A DNA stretch of 40,224 nt, from the NCBI GenBank assembly GCA_001751075.1, contig MAVP01000004.1, forward strand, positions 1 to 40,224. Direction: 5' to 3'. Source of the stretch: Desulfobacterales bacterium S7086C20. GTDB lineage: Bacteria > Desulfobacterota > Desulfobacteria > Desulfobacterales > C00003060. Of the stretch, positions 17,619 through 25,971 are shown piece by piece. Position 1 is the stretch's first letter. Each line of letters starts with the position of its first letter. The position numbers were made by a program, and so were the translations under genes. The notes under the pieces are model-generated. The model did no database searches. It had not been told where the DNA came from and saw only the letters and a list, made by a program, of their open reading frames with translations.

Positions 17619-18860
17619 ATGGGAAAAGGCACACTTGGGATCAATGGCTTGGGGCGTATCGGAAAGCTTTCCTTATGGCAACATATAGGGAGAAAGGATT
17701 TCTCTGAAATTGTCATAAACATCGGGCGAACAGTCGGGTCAGGCCTTGAGGATGTGGCTACGTTTATTGAAAGAGATTCCTCATATGGCACTATGCACAA
17801 TTATATAAAAGGTTACAAGGCAGGCCGTATGATCACCAACATTGATGAAAAGTCGGGCTCCATGTTAATCGACGGCATCAAGGTTACAATTCTGTGCGAG
17901 GCCCGCAATCCGAAAGACATTCCCTGGAAATCTCACGGAGTCGACTTGGTAGTCGAGTCAACAGGCCAGTTTCTTGACCCTACCCTGCCCCCGGACGCAC
18001 CGAAAGGATCCGTGCGCGGCCATTTAGCCGCCGGGGCAAAGAAGGTAGTCGTATCGGCGCCTTTTAAGATAATAGACAAAGCAAGCCCCATGCCTAAAGA
18101 TGCCATTACCACAGTATTGGGCATCAACGAAGACGATTATGACTCGGGCAAACATGACATAATATCGAATGCCTCATGTACCACAAACTGCCTGGCCCAC
18201 ATGATAAAGCCGCTATCAGATTATTTCGGTTTTGAGCGGATACTTACGGCATCCATCGCAACCGTGCATGCCGCCACGGGCTCTCAGTTGGTCCTTGATA
18301 GAGCCCCCAAGGCGGGAGCCGGAGACCTTCGGCGAAATCGAAGTGTTTTCAACAACATTATTTTGACAACTACAGGGGCAGCCAAGGCTTTGCTTTTGGT
18401 TATGCCCAAGATGAAAAAAATAGGGTTCATTGCCGAATCCGTCAGAATACCAGCCACTACCGGCTCACTTATCATTCTGGTCATTGATGTTCAGGATGCA
18501 CCCGGCTCAGAACCCATAAAACGCGAATTGATCAATAAAGTCTATAACGATGCCGCTCAAAGAGACAAGAAGGGATATCTCCAGTACTCAAACGAACAGA
18601 ATGTCTCCTCGGACATCGTTGGTCACCCCCTGGGAACAGCCATTATAGAAGGCAAAGAGACCCATACACGCACCGCAACAATATCTTTTGACCTAAAACG
18701 CTTGCCGGGCTATTCGCCGGAGGTCGAGGCATGTCTTGGCCGTAGCGTTGTCGACATTCCCATAACAAAGATAGTCGTGTACGGGTGGTACGATAACGAA
18801 ATGGGCGGATACACTCACATGCTCACGGAACGCACAGTATCGATAGCATCCAGGCTATAG
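17619..18860 (+). CDS. Glyceraldehyde-3-phosphate dehydrogenase family protein, long variant
   Basis: A 413-residue relative of type I GAPDH (usually about 335). It keeps the NAD-binding start LGINGLGRIGKLSL, the catalytic cysteine C187 in SNASCTTNC, the general base H217 in ATVHAATGSQ, and WYDNEMGGYTHML near the end. Oddities: the usual Asp after the second strand (NDLTD-type) is replaced by NIGRTVGSG, so coenzyme choice may differ. C187 to H217 is 3 residues longer than the normal spacing. There are insertions before the cysteine and in the C-terminal half. AAGGAGG lies eight bases before the ATG. It sits right after the dikinase gene and is probably co-transcribed. It could be glycolytic, gluconeogenic, or a specialised paralogue. 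Confidence 0.88.
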   Translation: MGKGTLGINGLGRIGKLSLWQHIGRKDFSEIVINIGRTVGSGLEDVATFIERDSSYGTMHNYIKGYKAGRMITNIDEKSGSMLIDGIKVTILCEARNPKDIPWKSHGVDLVVESTGQFLDPTLPPDAPKGSVRGHLAAGAKKVVVSAPFKIIDKASPMPKDAITTVLGINEDDYDSGKHDIISNASCTTNCLAHMIKPLSDYFGFERILTASIATVHAATGSQLVLDRAPKAGAGDLRRNRSVFNNIILTTTGAAKALLLVMPKMKKIGFIAESVRIPATTGSLIILVIDVQDAPGSEPIKRELINKVYNDAAQRDKKGYLQYSNEQNVSSDIVGHPLGTAIIEGKETHTRTATISFDLKRLPGYSPEVEACLGRSVVDIPITKIVVYGWYDNEMGGYTHMLTERTVSIASRL

Positions 18861-18887
18861 TAATAAGGATTGACAATATACCAACCT

Positions 18888-18926
18888 TTTTTTAGGGTGC
18901 GCCCTGATTGGGCGAACCCCAAAAAA
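18888..18926. promoter_or_regulatory. Long hairpin between the GAPDH-like and dynamin-like genes
   Basis: Left arm (18888-18904: six T, then AGGGTGCGCCC) pairs with right arm (18910-18926: GGGCGAACCCC, then six A) over 17 positions with two mismatches, around the loop TGATT. The U-tract is on the 5' arm and pairs with the A-tract, so it is not a classical intrinsic terminator on either strand. A TTGACA at 18870-18875 lies upstream, and its expected -10 would fall at the base of the hairpin. It may be an attenuator, an mRNA 3'-end stabiliser or an operator. It divides the enzyme pair from the GTPase/ATPase pair. Confidence 0.55.
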
Positions 18927-18947
18927 GTCACCCACATATAGGTAAGT

Positions 18948-21227
18948 ATGGAACATTACGATCACATCAAGAACAAGTTGCTTGATATCAACAAAGAGAT
19001 TCGCCGCACCATCCAAACTGCCCTTTCCTCTGACGGTCTAAGCGCTCAATCCCTCGAAACATGGCACTCAACAACAGAGCGCATCCAAAGGCAACTTACT
19101 GAAGAGACCATTCGGATAGCAGTAGTGGGCTCTATCAAGTCCGGCAAGAGCACGTTAACCAATTTTCTGTTTGGCGGAGACTATGTAAAAAGAGGGGCCG
19201 GAGTTGTAACCTCTATTATAACAAAGATTCGTCCCGGCAACGATATAAAGGCCAAGCTCGAATTTAAAACATGGGGCGATGTCAATGCCGAGATGAATCA
19301 AGCGCTTGTCCTTTTCTCATCCACAGAATCGAATATGAACGGAGAAGACTTTGACATCAATCGTGAACAAGACCGCCTTCGGTTAAAGCACGACCTGTCA
19401 AAGCTCGATGCGAAACAACTCATCTCTGATGATGCGCGTGATCCAAACAGTGTCCTCTTGATTGAATATCTGAAGGGATATGAGCGGGCAAAGGCCTTTG
19501 TCTCCTTTGAACGGGAAACTACATTGCTTGAGTCAGGGGAATTTGACAAACAAAAAGAATTTGTAAGCGATGAGTCACTTGCAGTTTATTTAAGGGACGT
19601 GTCATTAACCCTTAAGGCCCCGGATGGTTTTGGAGAAAATCTTGAGATTGCAGACTGCCAGGGAAGTGACTCACCGAATCCTTTACATCTTGCAATGATA
19701 CAAGACTACCTCATTCAAACCCATCTGATAATCTACGCTTTGAGTAGTAGGACTGGATTGCGACAGGCAGATATTAAGTTTCTTACCCTGATGAAAAAGA
19801 TGGGGCTTGCCAAAAATATTATTTTTGTTTTTAATTGCGATTTCACCGAACATGAGAACCTATCGGATCTTAAGCAACTTCTTGCCAGGACAAAAAATGA
19901 ACTAAACATGGTCGTAGAATCTTCCCGTGTTTTTGCCTTCTCAGCCCTTTACAACTTGTTCGGCAAGCTTGACTCTCAAGACAGTGGACCTCAAGAACTT
20001 TCTCGCAAAGACCGGCTTCGCTTAGAGCAGTGGTGTGAAGAAACAGATATGGTCGCCTTTTCAGATCAAGAAACAACCAGGTTTTTAGACGATGTCATTC
20101 AGAAGGTATCTGTAGGCCAGTTTAACTTGCTCCTGGAAGCGAATGTGGAGCGATTATCAAACATTGCCTCTGGGATGAAAGAATGGATCCGGATCAGCAG
20201 GGATTTATTGCAAAAGACCGCCGGAGAGGTTCAAGAGGCATTTGCAAAAATGGATAAAAAGCGTAAAGCCTCAAACCAGATAGTAGCAACAATAAAGGAC
20301 ACCTTAGACGGTACAACACGCAAGCTAAAGCGTTATCTTGGAACGGAGGTAGACCGCTGTTTTGATGTAAAATACGGAGAGATTGCACAAGAGATCATTC
20401 GATTTATTAATGCTTACAACATCTCTGTACGAGACTATAAGAATGACCTTCAAAACTCCGGCTTCCTACTTACTTTATATCACATCTTTCAGACCCTGCA
20501 ACAAGCCACCAATCGTTTCATAGCCGAACAAATCAACCCGAAGATCGTTCAATTCATCGGGCAACAAGAAGAAGAGATAAAAGAGATGTTCCAGCAGGTA
20601 AGTGGTCCGTACGGTCTAATGATTCAAGATGCTGTTGATCAGCACCACCAGACCATGGAAGAACTCGGTATTGATGTGGCAAAACGACCCTTCAAGGAAA
20701 TTGGCTGCCCTGATATCCCTTCCGTAAAAAGTGATATCCGCTTGAGTATGCCACACCTGGCAAGCACTATGCAATATTCGACACGTATTAAGACAGAAGC
20801 TATTTTAAAGCTGGGATTATATAATACATTAAAAGGCATCAAGAAACTATTCAGAAGGCCTGCTGCAGAACAATTGCATAGTGCAATGCGTTCACTCGAA
20901 CATAGTGTGCGCCGTATAAAAGAGCAGATGGGGGAATCGATAGCAGAGCATTTCACGGATTATAAGGAGAATCTGAAGTTCCAATATGTCTTTACGTTAG
21001 TCGATGCCATGTCGAGCAGGCTATACGAAAACCTTACAGATCAGATAAAGGCCTTTACTGGTGATCTGTCCAACATGAAAGGCCTCTTTGAAAATGAAAA
21101 GAAGACCAAGGGGGAACTGTCTGAAGAACTCTTGTCTATGGAGAGATCTCTCGATAGTGTCATGGCGAGGATAAAAGAGATACAAGAAGTGGCGGAAGAA
21201 CGGAGAATTGGAGGATATAATGGCTAA
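18948..21227 (+). CDS. Dynamin-family large GTPase (bacterial dynamin-like protein)
   Basis: A 759-residue cytosolic protein. Residues about 55-350 form a large G domain with the P-loop GSIKSGKST (61-69), a G2 threonine in GVVTSIIT, G3 DCQGSD (D236, in place of DxPG), and G4 NCD (296-298, in place of N/TKxD). The remaining 400 residues are charged and helix-rich, with heptad-like stretches and a coiled-coil-like end (about 700-755), as in stalk domains. There is no obvious transmembrane paddle. Bacterial dynamin-like proteins bind and remodel membranes. Its last eight bases overlap the ParA gene, so the two are translationally coupled and probably work together. It has a weak ribosome site (AGGT) before the ATG. 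Confidence 0.78.
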   Translation: MEHYDHIKNKLLDINKEIRRTIQTALSSDGLSAQSLETWHSTTERIQRQLTEETIRIAVVGSIKSGKSTLTNFLFGGDYVKRGAGVVTSIITKIRPGNDIKAKLEFKTWGDVNAEMNQALVLFSSTESNMNGEDFDINREQDRLRLKHDLSKLDAKQLISDDARDPNSVLLIEYLKGYERAKAFVSFERETTLLESGEFDKQKEFVSDESLAVYLRDVSLTLKAPDGFGENLEIADCQGSDSPNPLHLAMIQDYLIQTHLIIYALSSRTGLRQADIKFLTLMKKMGLAKNIIFVFNCDFTEHENLSDLKQLLARTKNELNMVVESSRVFAFSALYNLFGKLDSQDSGPQELSRKDRLRLEQWCEETDMVAFSDQETTRFLDDVIQKVSVGQFNLLLEANVERLSNIASGMKEWIRISRDLLQKTAGEVQEAFAKMDKKRKASNQIVATIKDTLDGTTRKLKRYLGTEVDRCFDVKYGEIAQEIIRFINAYNISVRDYKNDLQNSGFLLTLYHIFQTLQQATNRFIAEQINPKIVQFIGQQEEEIKEMFQQVSGPYGLMIQDAVDQHHQTMEELGIDVAKRPFKEIGCPDIPSVKSDIRLSMPHLASTMQYSTRIKTEAILKLGLYNTLKGIKKLFRRPAAEQLHSAMRSLEHSVRRIKEQMGESIAEHFTDYKENLKFQYVFTLVDAMSSRLYENLTDQIKAFTGDLSNMKGLFENEKKTKGELSEELLSMERSLDSVMARIKEIQEVAEERRIGGYNG

Positions 21228-22005
21228 GCAAAGGACTCGAATCGTTTCAGTGGTCAATGAAAAGGGAGGGGTTGGAAAGACTGTAACCGTTTTGAACCTG
21301 GCAGCAGCTCTTTCGTTAAGGGGAAAGAATATTTTGGTCGTTGATATGGATCCTCAGCTTAATACCACCAAGGGCTTGGGGTTTACCTCCGACGAAAACG
21401 ATCTCTCAGTTTATGACGTTATAAAACCAGACAACCCTGTTTCAGCTGATTCCGTCATTTCAAATACGTCATGGGAACATCTTGATCTTCTCCCTTCTCA
21501 TATAGATCTGTCCGGTATTGAGATAGAACTGGCAAATGAGCTGGGTCGAGAAAATAGACTTAAAGACGCTCTAAAACCTTTTTCGGGACAATACGATTTT
21601 GTCCTACTCGACACACCACCTAGTCTTTCTTTGCTTACAGTTAATGTCCTTGCCTTCGCACGTGAAATCCTCATCCCCTGCCAGACACATCCCTATGCAT
21701 ATAGTGCCTTGGACGAACTTCTTGAGACTATCTCGATTATCAAAGAAGAGATCAATCCGAAGATAGAAGTCATGGGAATTGTCGCTACTTTTTTTGATCA
21801 GCGAACAAGGGTCTCAAAAAAGATTCTCGAAGACCTACGTTCAGACATACGTTTCAAACAGAAGGTCTTTAACACTGTCATTCGAATCAACACCACAATC
21901 GCCGAAAGTGCTTACTACAACAGGCCCGTAGTCTTTTTCAGACGTTCCAGCACAGGGGCAACAGATTATTTGGCCTTGGCAGACGAGATCTTGGGAGAGA
22001 TCTAA
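21220..22005 (+). CDS. ParA/Soj-type ATPase coupled to the dynamin-like GTPase
   Basis: A 261-residue ParA with the deviant Walker A KGGVGKT (K15-T21, signature lysine K15), Walker A' VVDMDPQLNTT, and Walker B FVLLDTPPS. Such ATPases form ATP-bound dimers on the nucleoid or membrane and position cargo. I chose the ATG at 21220, not an in-frame start at 21208, because GGAGG lies at ideal spacing. There is no ParB gene or parS-like repeat nearby. The partner gene is instead the overlapping dynamin-like GTPase. The TAA stop is followed at once by GGGCTCG, the same junction seen at the two 364-bp elements. Confidence 0.9.
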   Translation: MAKQRTRIVSVVNEKGGVGKTVTVLNLAAALSLRGKNILVVDMDPQLNTTKGLGFTSDENDLSVYDVIKPDNPVSADSVISNTSWEHLDLLPSHIDLSGIEIELANELGRENRLKDALKPFSGQYDFVLLDTPPSLSLLTVNVLAFAREILIPCQTHPYAYSALDELLETISIIKEEINPKIEVMGIVATFFDQRTRVSKKILEDLRSDIRFKQKVFNTVIRINTTIAESAYYNRPVVFFRRSSTGATDYLALADEILGEI

Positions 22006-22260
22006 GGGCTCGTCACTCAATAACTGTCACATCTTGCTGGTCTTTTGGGCTAGGCAGTTTTTTGCTTTCCTCGATTGGTCATATACCTCGGTATGCTATC
22101 GCTTCCCCTATTTACCTCAGCTCTTTACCCTGCCATTATTTTGACACCCAGATGTCCTGAAAATGACACCTGGTTACATCCAAATCCCCTTTTACCGCAC
22201 CAGTTCGCACTTGCCAACACGCTTTACCGTTCTGGCACGCTTTGTGCTGTCTTATGAAAC
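22006..22260. repeat. Gene-free stretch with a relict of the 364-bp element's end
   Basis: Immediately after the ParA TAA stop, GGGCTCG (22006-22012) and CTCAATAACT (22016-22025) match the outer end of the 364-bp elements (GGGCTCGCTCAAGAATAACT) with a 3-base insertion and a 2-base loss. No matching right end is visible. A short imperfect inverted pair (CCAGATGTC/GACACCTGG) lies near 22149-22174. I see no convincing gene here. Confidence 0.45.
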
Positions 22261-22488
22261 ATGGACATTGAAAACATTGAAACAGTGTTGAAGAAAGAGT
22301 TAAACAGTGTCGAAAAGAGATTAGACAGGACCCAAAGCGTTCATTCAGCAGCCTGGATAGGTACCGGTCTGGGACTAGGTTTGATCCTTGCAACCATGAC
22401 AAGTCAAATACCCATCCTTGTTGCAATGGCCGCTGGTGGTGTGCTTTTAAACATCGCCGCAACGCAAATCATTTCACGGAAAAGATAG
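22261..22488 (+). CDS. Small membrane protein, unknown function
   Basis: A 75-residue ORF whose ATG follows an in-frame TGA two codons upstream. Residues 1-30 are charged and amphipathic (IETVLKKELNSVEKRLDR). Residues about 31-70 are hydrophobic and glycine-rich, enough for two short or one long membrane segment, and the end is basic (SRKR). No ribosome site is obvious, which lowers confidence. The composition looks protein-like. It might act with the dynamin/ParA pair as a membrane anchor, but it is 255 bases away and that is only a guess. Confidence 0.45.
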   Translation: MDIENIETVLKKELNSVEKRLDRTQSVHSAAWIGTGLGLGLILATMTSQIPILVAMAAGGVLLNIAATQIISRKR

Positions 22489-22678
22489 TCTCTGCTCATT
22501 ACCCTCCAATGTTGCATAAACCCTAACGTTACAAAAGTCGAGGATACCGCAGACCTACAGATCTTGATCGGGTGGCGGAGACATTCCCCTTGACTTATCC
22601 GGAAAATTACGAAAACATTTAGCTGTTAGCAATTGACTAAAGACTAACCACACAGTTCGAAAAAAGGTGGCCAATACC

Positions 22679-23719
22679 ATGTCAAAAGTTACTCTGTTGA
22701 TCACAGGCGGCTGCGGGTTTATTGGATCGAACTTTATCCATTACATGGCCGAAAAGCGACCTGAATGTAATATCATTAACCTGGACAAACTCACCTATTC
22801 AGGAAACCAGGATAACCTCAAGGGGCTGAACGACAGTTCTCACTATCGCTTTGTTCAAGGGGATATAAGAGATGAGAAACTGGTCACTTCCCTTTTTAGA
22901 GAAAACGACGTGCAGGCCGTCATACATTTTGCCGCAGAATCCCATGTAGACAGGTCCATTTTGAATGCAAAAGCCTTCGTTCGAACAAATGTGGAAGGAA
23001 CACATGTCCTGCTCGAAACGGCCACACACTACTGGCGAGAAAGACTTTCCAATGATCCATCCTTTCGATTTGTTCATATCTCAACAGACGAGGTATATGG
23101 CACCTTGGGCCAGTATGGGCTTTTTCGTGAAGACAATCCCTTGAAACCCAACTCTCCCTATTCGGCTACAAAGGCCGGGGCAGACCTTCTTGCACGCGCT
23201 TATTTTGAAACCTACGAACTTCCTGTCTTGATTGTGCGGCCGTCAAATAACTACGGACCATACCAGTATCCTGAAAAATTCATCCCACTTATGATCGCCA
23301 ATCTGATGGAAGACCGCCGGGTGCCAATCTATGGCAAGGGGCTAAATGTACGAGACTGGATCTTTGTCACAGACACCTGCCAGGCTATTAGTGCTATATT
23401 CGAAAAGGGTAAACCGGGGCAGGCCTATAACGTGGGGGGAGAGTCAGAAAAACGCAACATTGATGTCGCCCAAGATCTCTTGCACCTGTTCAACAAGGAC
23501 GAATCATCGCTTGAGTTCGTCACCGATCGGCCTGGACACGATTTGCGTTATGCCTTGGACAACGCAAAGATCAGAACCGAGCTTAAATGGGCGCCGGTCA
23601 CTAAGTTCGAAAAGGGTATCCGTGAGACAGTAGCATGGTATCAAGCCAACGAGTGGTGGTGGAAACCACTGAAAGAAAGGCTTTCAAAGGAGAGCAAAGG
23701 ATTTTGGAGCGGATCATGA
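22679..23719 (+). CDS. rfbB: dTDP-glucose 4,6-dehydratase
   Basis: A 346-residue extended short-chain dehydrogenase. It has the NAD-binding motif GGCGFIGSN, the active-site triad region STDEVYG with T136, D137 and E138, and YSATK (Y161, K165). It converts dTDP-glucose to dTDP-4-keto-6-deoxyglucose for O-antigen or other surface sugars. I chose the ATG at 22679 because AAGGTGG lies eight bases before it; an in-frame GTG at 22667 overlaps that site. Its TGA stop overlaps the next gene's ATG (ATGA). The partner genes rfbA and rfbC are not in the window. Confidence 0.95.
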   Translation: MSKVTLLITGGCGFIGSNFIHYMAEKRPECNIINLDKLTYSGNQDNLKGLNDSSHYRFVQGDIRDEKLVTSLFRENDVQAVIHFAAESHVDRSILNAKAFVRTNVEGTHVLLETATHYWRERLSNDPSFRFVHISTDEVYGTLGQYGLFREDNPLKPNSPYSATKAGADLLARAYFETYELPVLIVRPSNNYGPYQYPEKFIPLMIANLMEDRRVPIYGKGLNVRDWIFVTDTCQAISAIFEKGKPGQAYNVGGESEKRNIDVAQDLLHLFNKDESSLEFVTDRPGHDLRYALDNAKIRTELKWAPVTKFEKGIRETVAWYQANEWWWKPLKERLSKESKGFWSGS

Positions 23720-24558
23720 AAGTCATAGTTACAGGATCTCAAGGAATGCTCTCCCAGGATCTGATTCCGATTATTTCGACAGAACATGAAACGGTTTCTT
23801 TAGCCGCAAATGAGCTTGACATTACAAACAAAGAAAAAGTCTTCGATGTCATCGGCGAAAGCAAAGCAGACCTTGTAATCAATTGTGCGGCCTACAGCCA
23901 GGTTGATCAAGCAGAAACGGAGATTGAACAGGCATTTCGAATAAATGCTTACGGCGTTCAGCAGTTGGCCCTCGCCTGCCGGCAACACCGATCCACGCTC
24001 TGCCACATCAGTACCGATTACGTATTCGACGGTACGAAGAATGAGCCTTATCAACCTTTTGACCAGCCTAACCCAATTAGTCGCTATGGTGCGTCAAAAC
24101 TGGCCGGAGAAAAATTCGTCCAGTCTATTCTCAACCGTTACTACCTAATCAGAACCAGTTCTTTGTACGGAAAGAATGGCAATAACTTTGTCCATACAAT
24201 CTTGCAACTGGCTGGAAAGGGAGGCCCTCTCAAGGTTGTTTGTGATCAGCAGATGTCCCCGACATGGACAGTAAATCTGGCCCAGGGGATCTTAAGATTG
24301 ATCTCTACAGGCAATTTCGGGACATATCACCTTACTGACAGGACCAATGGCGGCATTAGCTGGCACGAATTTGCCGGCCGGATCCTTGAAAGAAAAGGAA
24401 GCCATGCCGAGATCGAGCCAATAACAACAAAACAGTTCGCACGACCTGCAAAAAGACCTGCATACTCTGTGTTAGACACAAGCCTTTTTACTCTGTGCTC
24501 CGGCTACGAGCCCTTGCCGTGGGAAGAGTCGCTGAAGCGCTTCCTGGAAACCATCTAG
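23716..24558 (+). CDS. rfbD: dTDP-4-dehydrorhamnose reductase
   Basis: A 280-residue RmlD. It has the glycine-rich nucleotide site TGSQGML near the N-terminus, STDYVFDG (T100, D101) and YGASK (Y124, K128). It reduces the 4-keto group in the last step to dTDP-L-rhamnose. The ATG at 23716 overlaps the rfbB stop by ATGA, with GGAG upstream. An upstream in-frame start at 23635 lies inside rfbB and is not family-like. Adjacent to rfbB, it points to surface polysaccharide synthesis. Confidence 0.94.
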   Translation: MKVIVTGSQGMLSQDLIPIISTEHETVSLAANELDITNKEKVFDVIGESKADLVINCAAYSQVDQAETEIEQAFRINAYGVQQLALACRQHRSTLCHISTDYVFDGTKNEPYQPFDQPNPISRYGASKLAGEKFVQSILNRYYLIRTSSLYGKNGNNFVHTILQLAGKGGPLKVVCDQQMSPTWTVNLAQGILRLISTGNFGTYHLTDRTNGGISWHEFAGRILERKGSHAEIEPITTKQFARPAKRPAYSVLDTSLFTLCSGYEPLPWEESLKRFLETI

Positions 24559-25857
24559 TTGGACTTTTTGTTCAACATATCTCCCCTTGTCAAACTTGCC
24601 CTGATATTTGTCCTGATTATTGTCTTGATAAGGCAAAAGCTCTCTCTTGGCGCCGCCCTTACTATGGGTGCCATAATACTGGGATTGTGGTTTCACCTCT
24701 CGCCATTTAAGGTATGTGTCTCCGTGATCAACTCTCTTACCTCCATTGAAACAATCATACTCTTTCTTGTGATCACCTTAATCCTTGTCCTTAGCCATTC
24801 CTTAGAAACAAGCGGGCAAATGAGACGCCTCTTGAACTCTTTTGAGGGCATTAGCCGGAACACCCGGCTGAACCTGGCCCTTTTCCCGGCCATTATAGGC
24901 CTTCTTCCCATGCCCGGAGGCGCTGTTTTCTCCGCCCCCATGGTCTATGAAATAAGCAGAAAGGAGGATCTTTCAGCCCGGCGCAAGGCACTTATCAATT
25001 ACTGGTTTCGCCACATATGGGAGTTTTTCTGGCCACTCTATCCAGGAGTCATCCTGACATGCGCACTTTCAGGCATTGACATGGGGACTTTCATACTGAT
25101 TCAATTCCCGTTGACCCCGTTCATGGCCTGCGTTGGATATTTCACACTGTTAAGATCGGTCCCTGTCCAAAAGGAGTCAGCGCCAAGGCCTCCTATCGGA
25201 GATCGACGTAGATTTCTCGTAGAACTCCTTCCAATACTAATAGTCGTTGGTGGGGCCATTATTTTTGGGACTGTTATCTATCTTATCGGAAATGTATGGG
25301 CGCCATTTAAGGAAGTAAGAAAGGAAATTCCTCTGATCACAGCCCTTATCACAAGTGTATTCTGGGTTTGGCGATACAACCGAATGACCGTTATGGACAT
25401 AAAAGCAATATTCCTCAACAAATCTCTACTTTCCATGCTCTTTATGATCGCAGGCATTATGATCTTTCAGGGTGTCTTAAAAGACAGCCACGCAGTTTCA
25501 GAAATCAGTCAGAGTCTTACTTCCGCCAGAGTGCCGGTTATCCTTGTGATCGTGATACTGCCATTTTTGGTTGGAACCGTTACAGGCATTAGCGTTGCTT
25601 TTGTAGGGGCAACTTTTCCCATTATCTTTTCTCTGATAGCAGACACTCCAATGGCCGACCAACTCCATGCCTATACCGTATTGGCATTTTGTTCAGGCTA
25701 TCTCGGAGTGCTCCTTTCTCCCCTTCATGTCTGTCTTGTTTTAACCTGTGAATATTTCCACACGACATTGATGCAAATATACAGAAGACTTTTGTTCCCA
25801 AGCGCAATACTTGCCGGCGGCGCGCTCTTGTCGTTTTGGATAAACCGTTTGCTCTAA
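24559..25857 (+). CDS. DUF401 family membrane protein (predicted transporter)
   Basis: A 432-residue polytopic membrane protein with about ten to eleven hydrophobic segments. The family-like core is LLPMPGGAVFSAPMV, followed by YWFRHIWEFFWPLYPGVIL, and near the end VAFVGATFPII and FCSGYLGVLLSPLHVCLVLTCEY. This is the pattern of DUF401, a predicted permease family distantly like gluconate or citrate transporters; the substrate is unknown. The start is a TTG directly after the rfbD TAG. No good ribosome site is visible, and the next in-frame ATG (24664) would remove the first membrane segment, so TTG is favoured. Confidence 0.85.
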   Translation: MDFLFNISPLVKLALIFVLIIVLIRQKLSLGAALTMGAIILGLWFHLSPFKVCVSVINSLTSIETIILFLVITLILVLSHSLETSGQMRRLLNSFEGISRNTRLNLALFPAIIGLLPMPGGAVFSAPMVYEISRKEDLSARRKALINYWFRHIWEFFWPLYPGVILTCALSGIDMGTFILIQFPLTPFMACVGYFTLLRSVPVQKESAPRPPIGDRRRFLVELLPILIVVGGAIIFGTVIYLIGNVWAPFKEVRKEIPLITALITSVFWVWRYNRMTVMDIKAIFLNKSLLSMLFMIAGIMIFQGVLKDSHAVSEISQSLTSARVPVILVIVILPFLVGTVTGISVAFVGATFPIIFSLIADTPMADQLHAYTVLAFCSGYLGVLLSPLHVCLVLTCEYFHTTLMQIYRRLLFPSAILAGGALLSFWINRLL

Positions 25858-25971
25858 CAACCACCGGAGAAAGATTGACTGAATGTGGAGAATTGTTGTA
25901 TTAGCATTTGCATATATCTCAATTGCTTTCTTTTATATGACCACGAATTGTGTAGGGTGGAAAGGACCTCA

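Noticed and set aside
22075-22257. 60-codon ORF after parA
   Set aside because: It lacks a ribosome site, lies in repeat-derived sequence, and the translation is rich in Pro, Thr and Leu without pattern.
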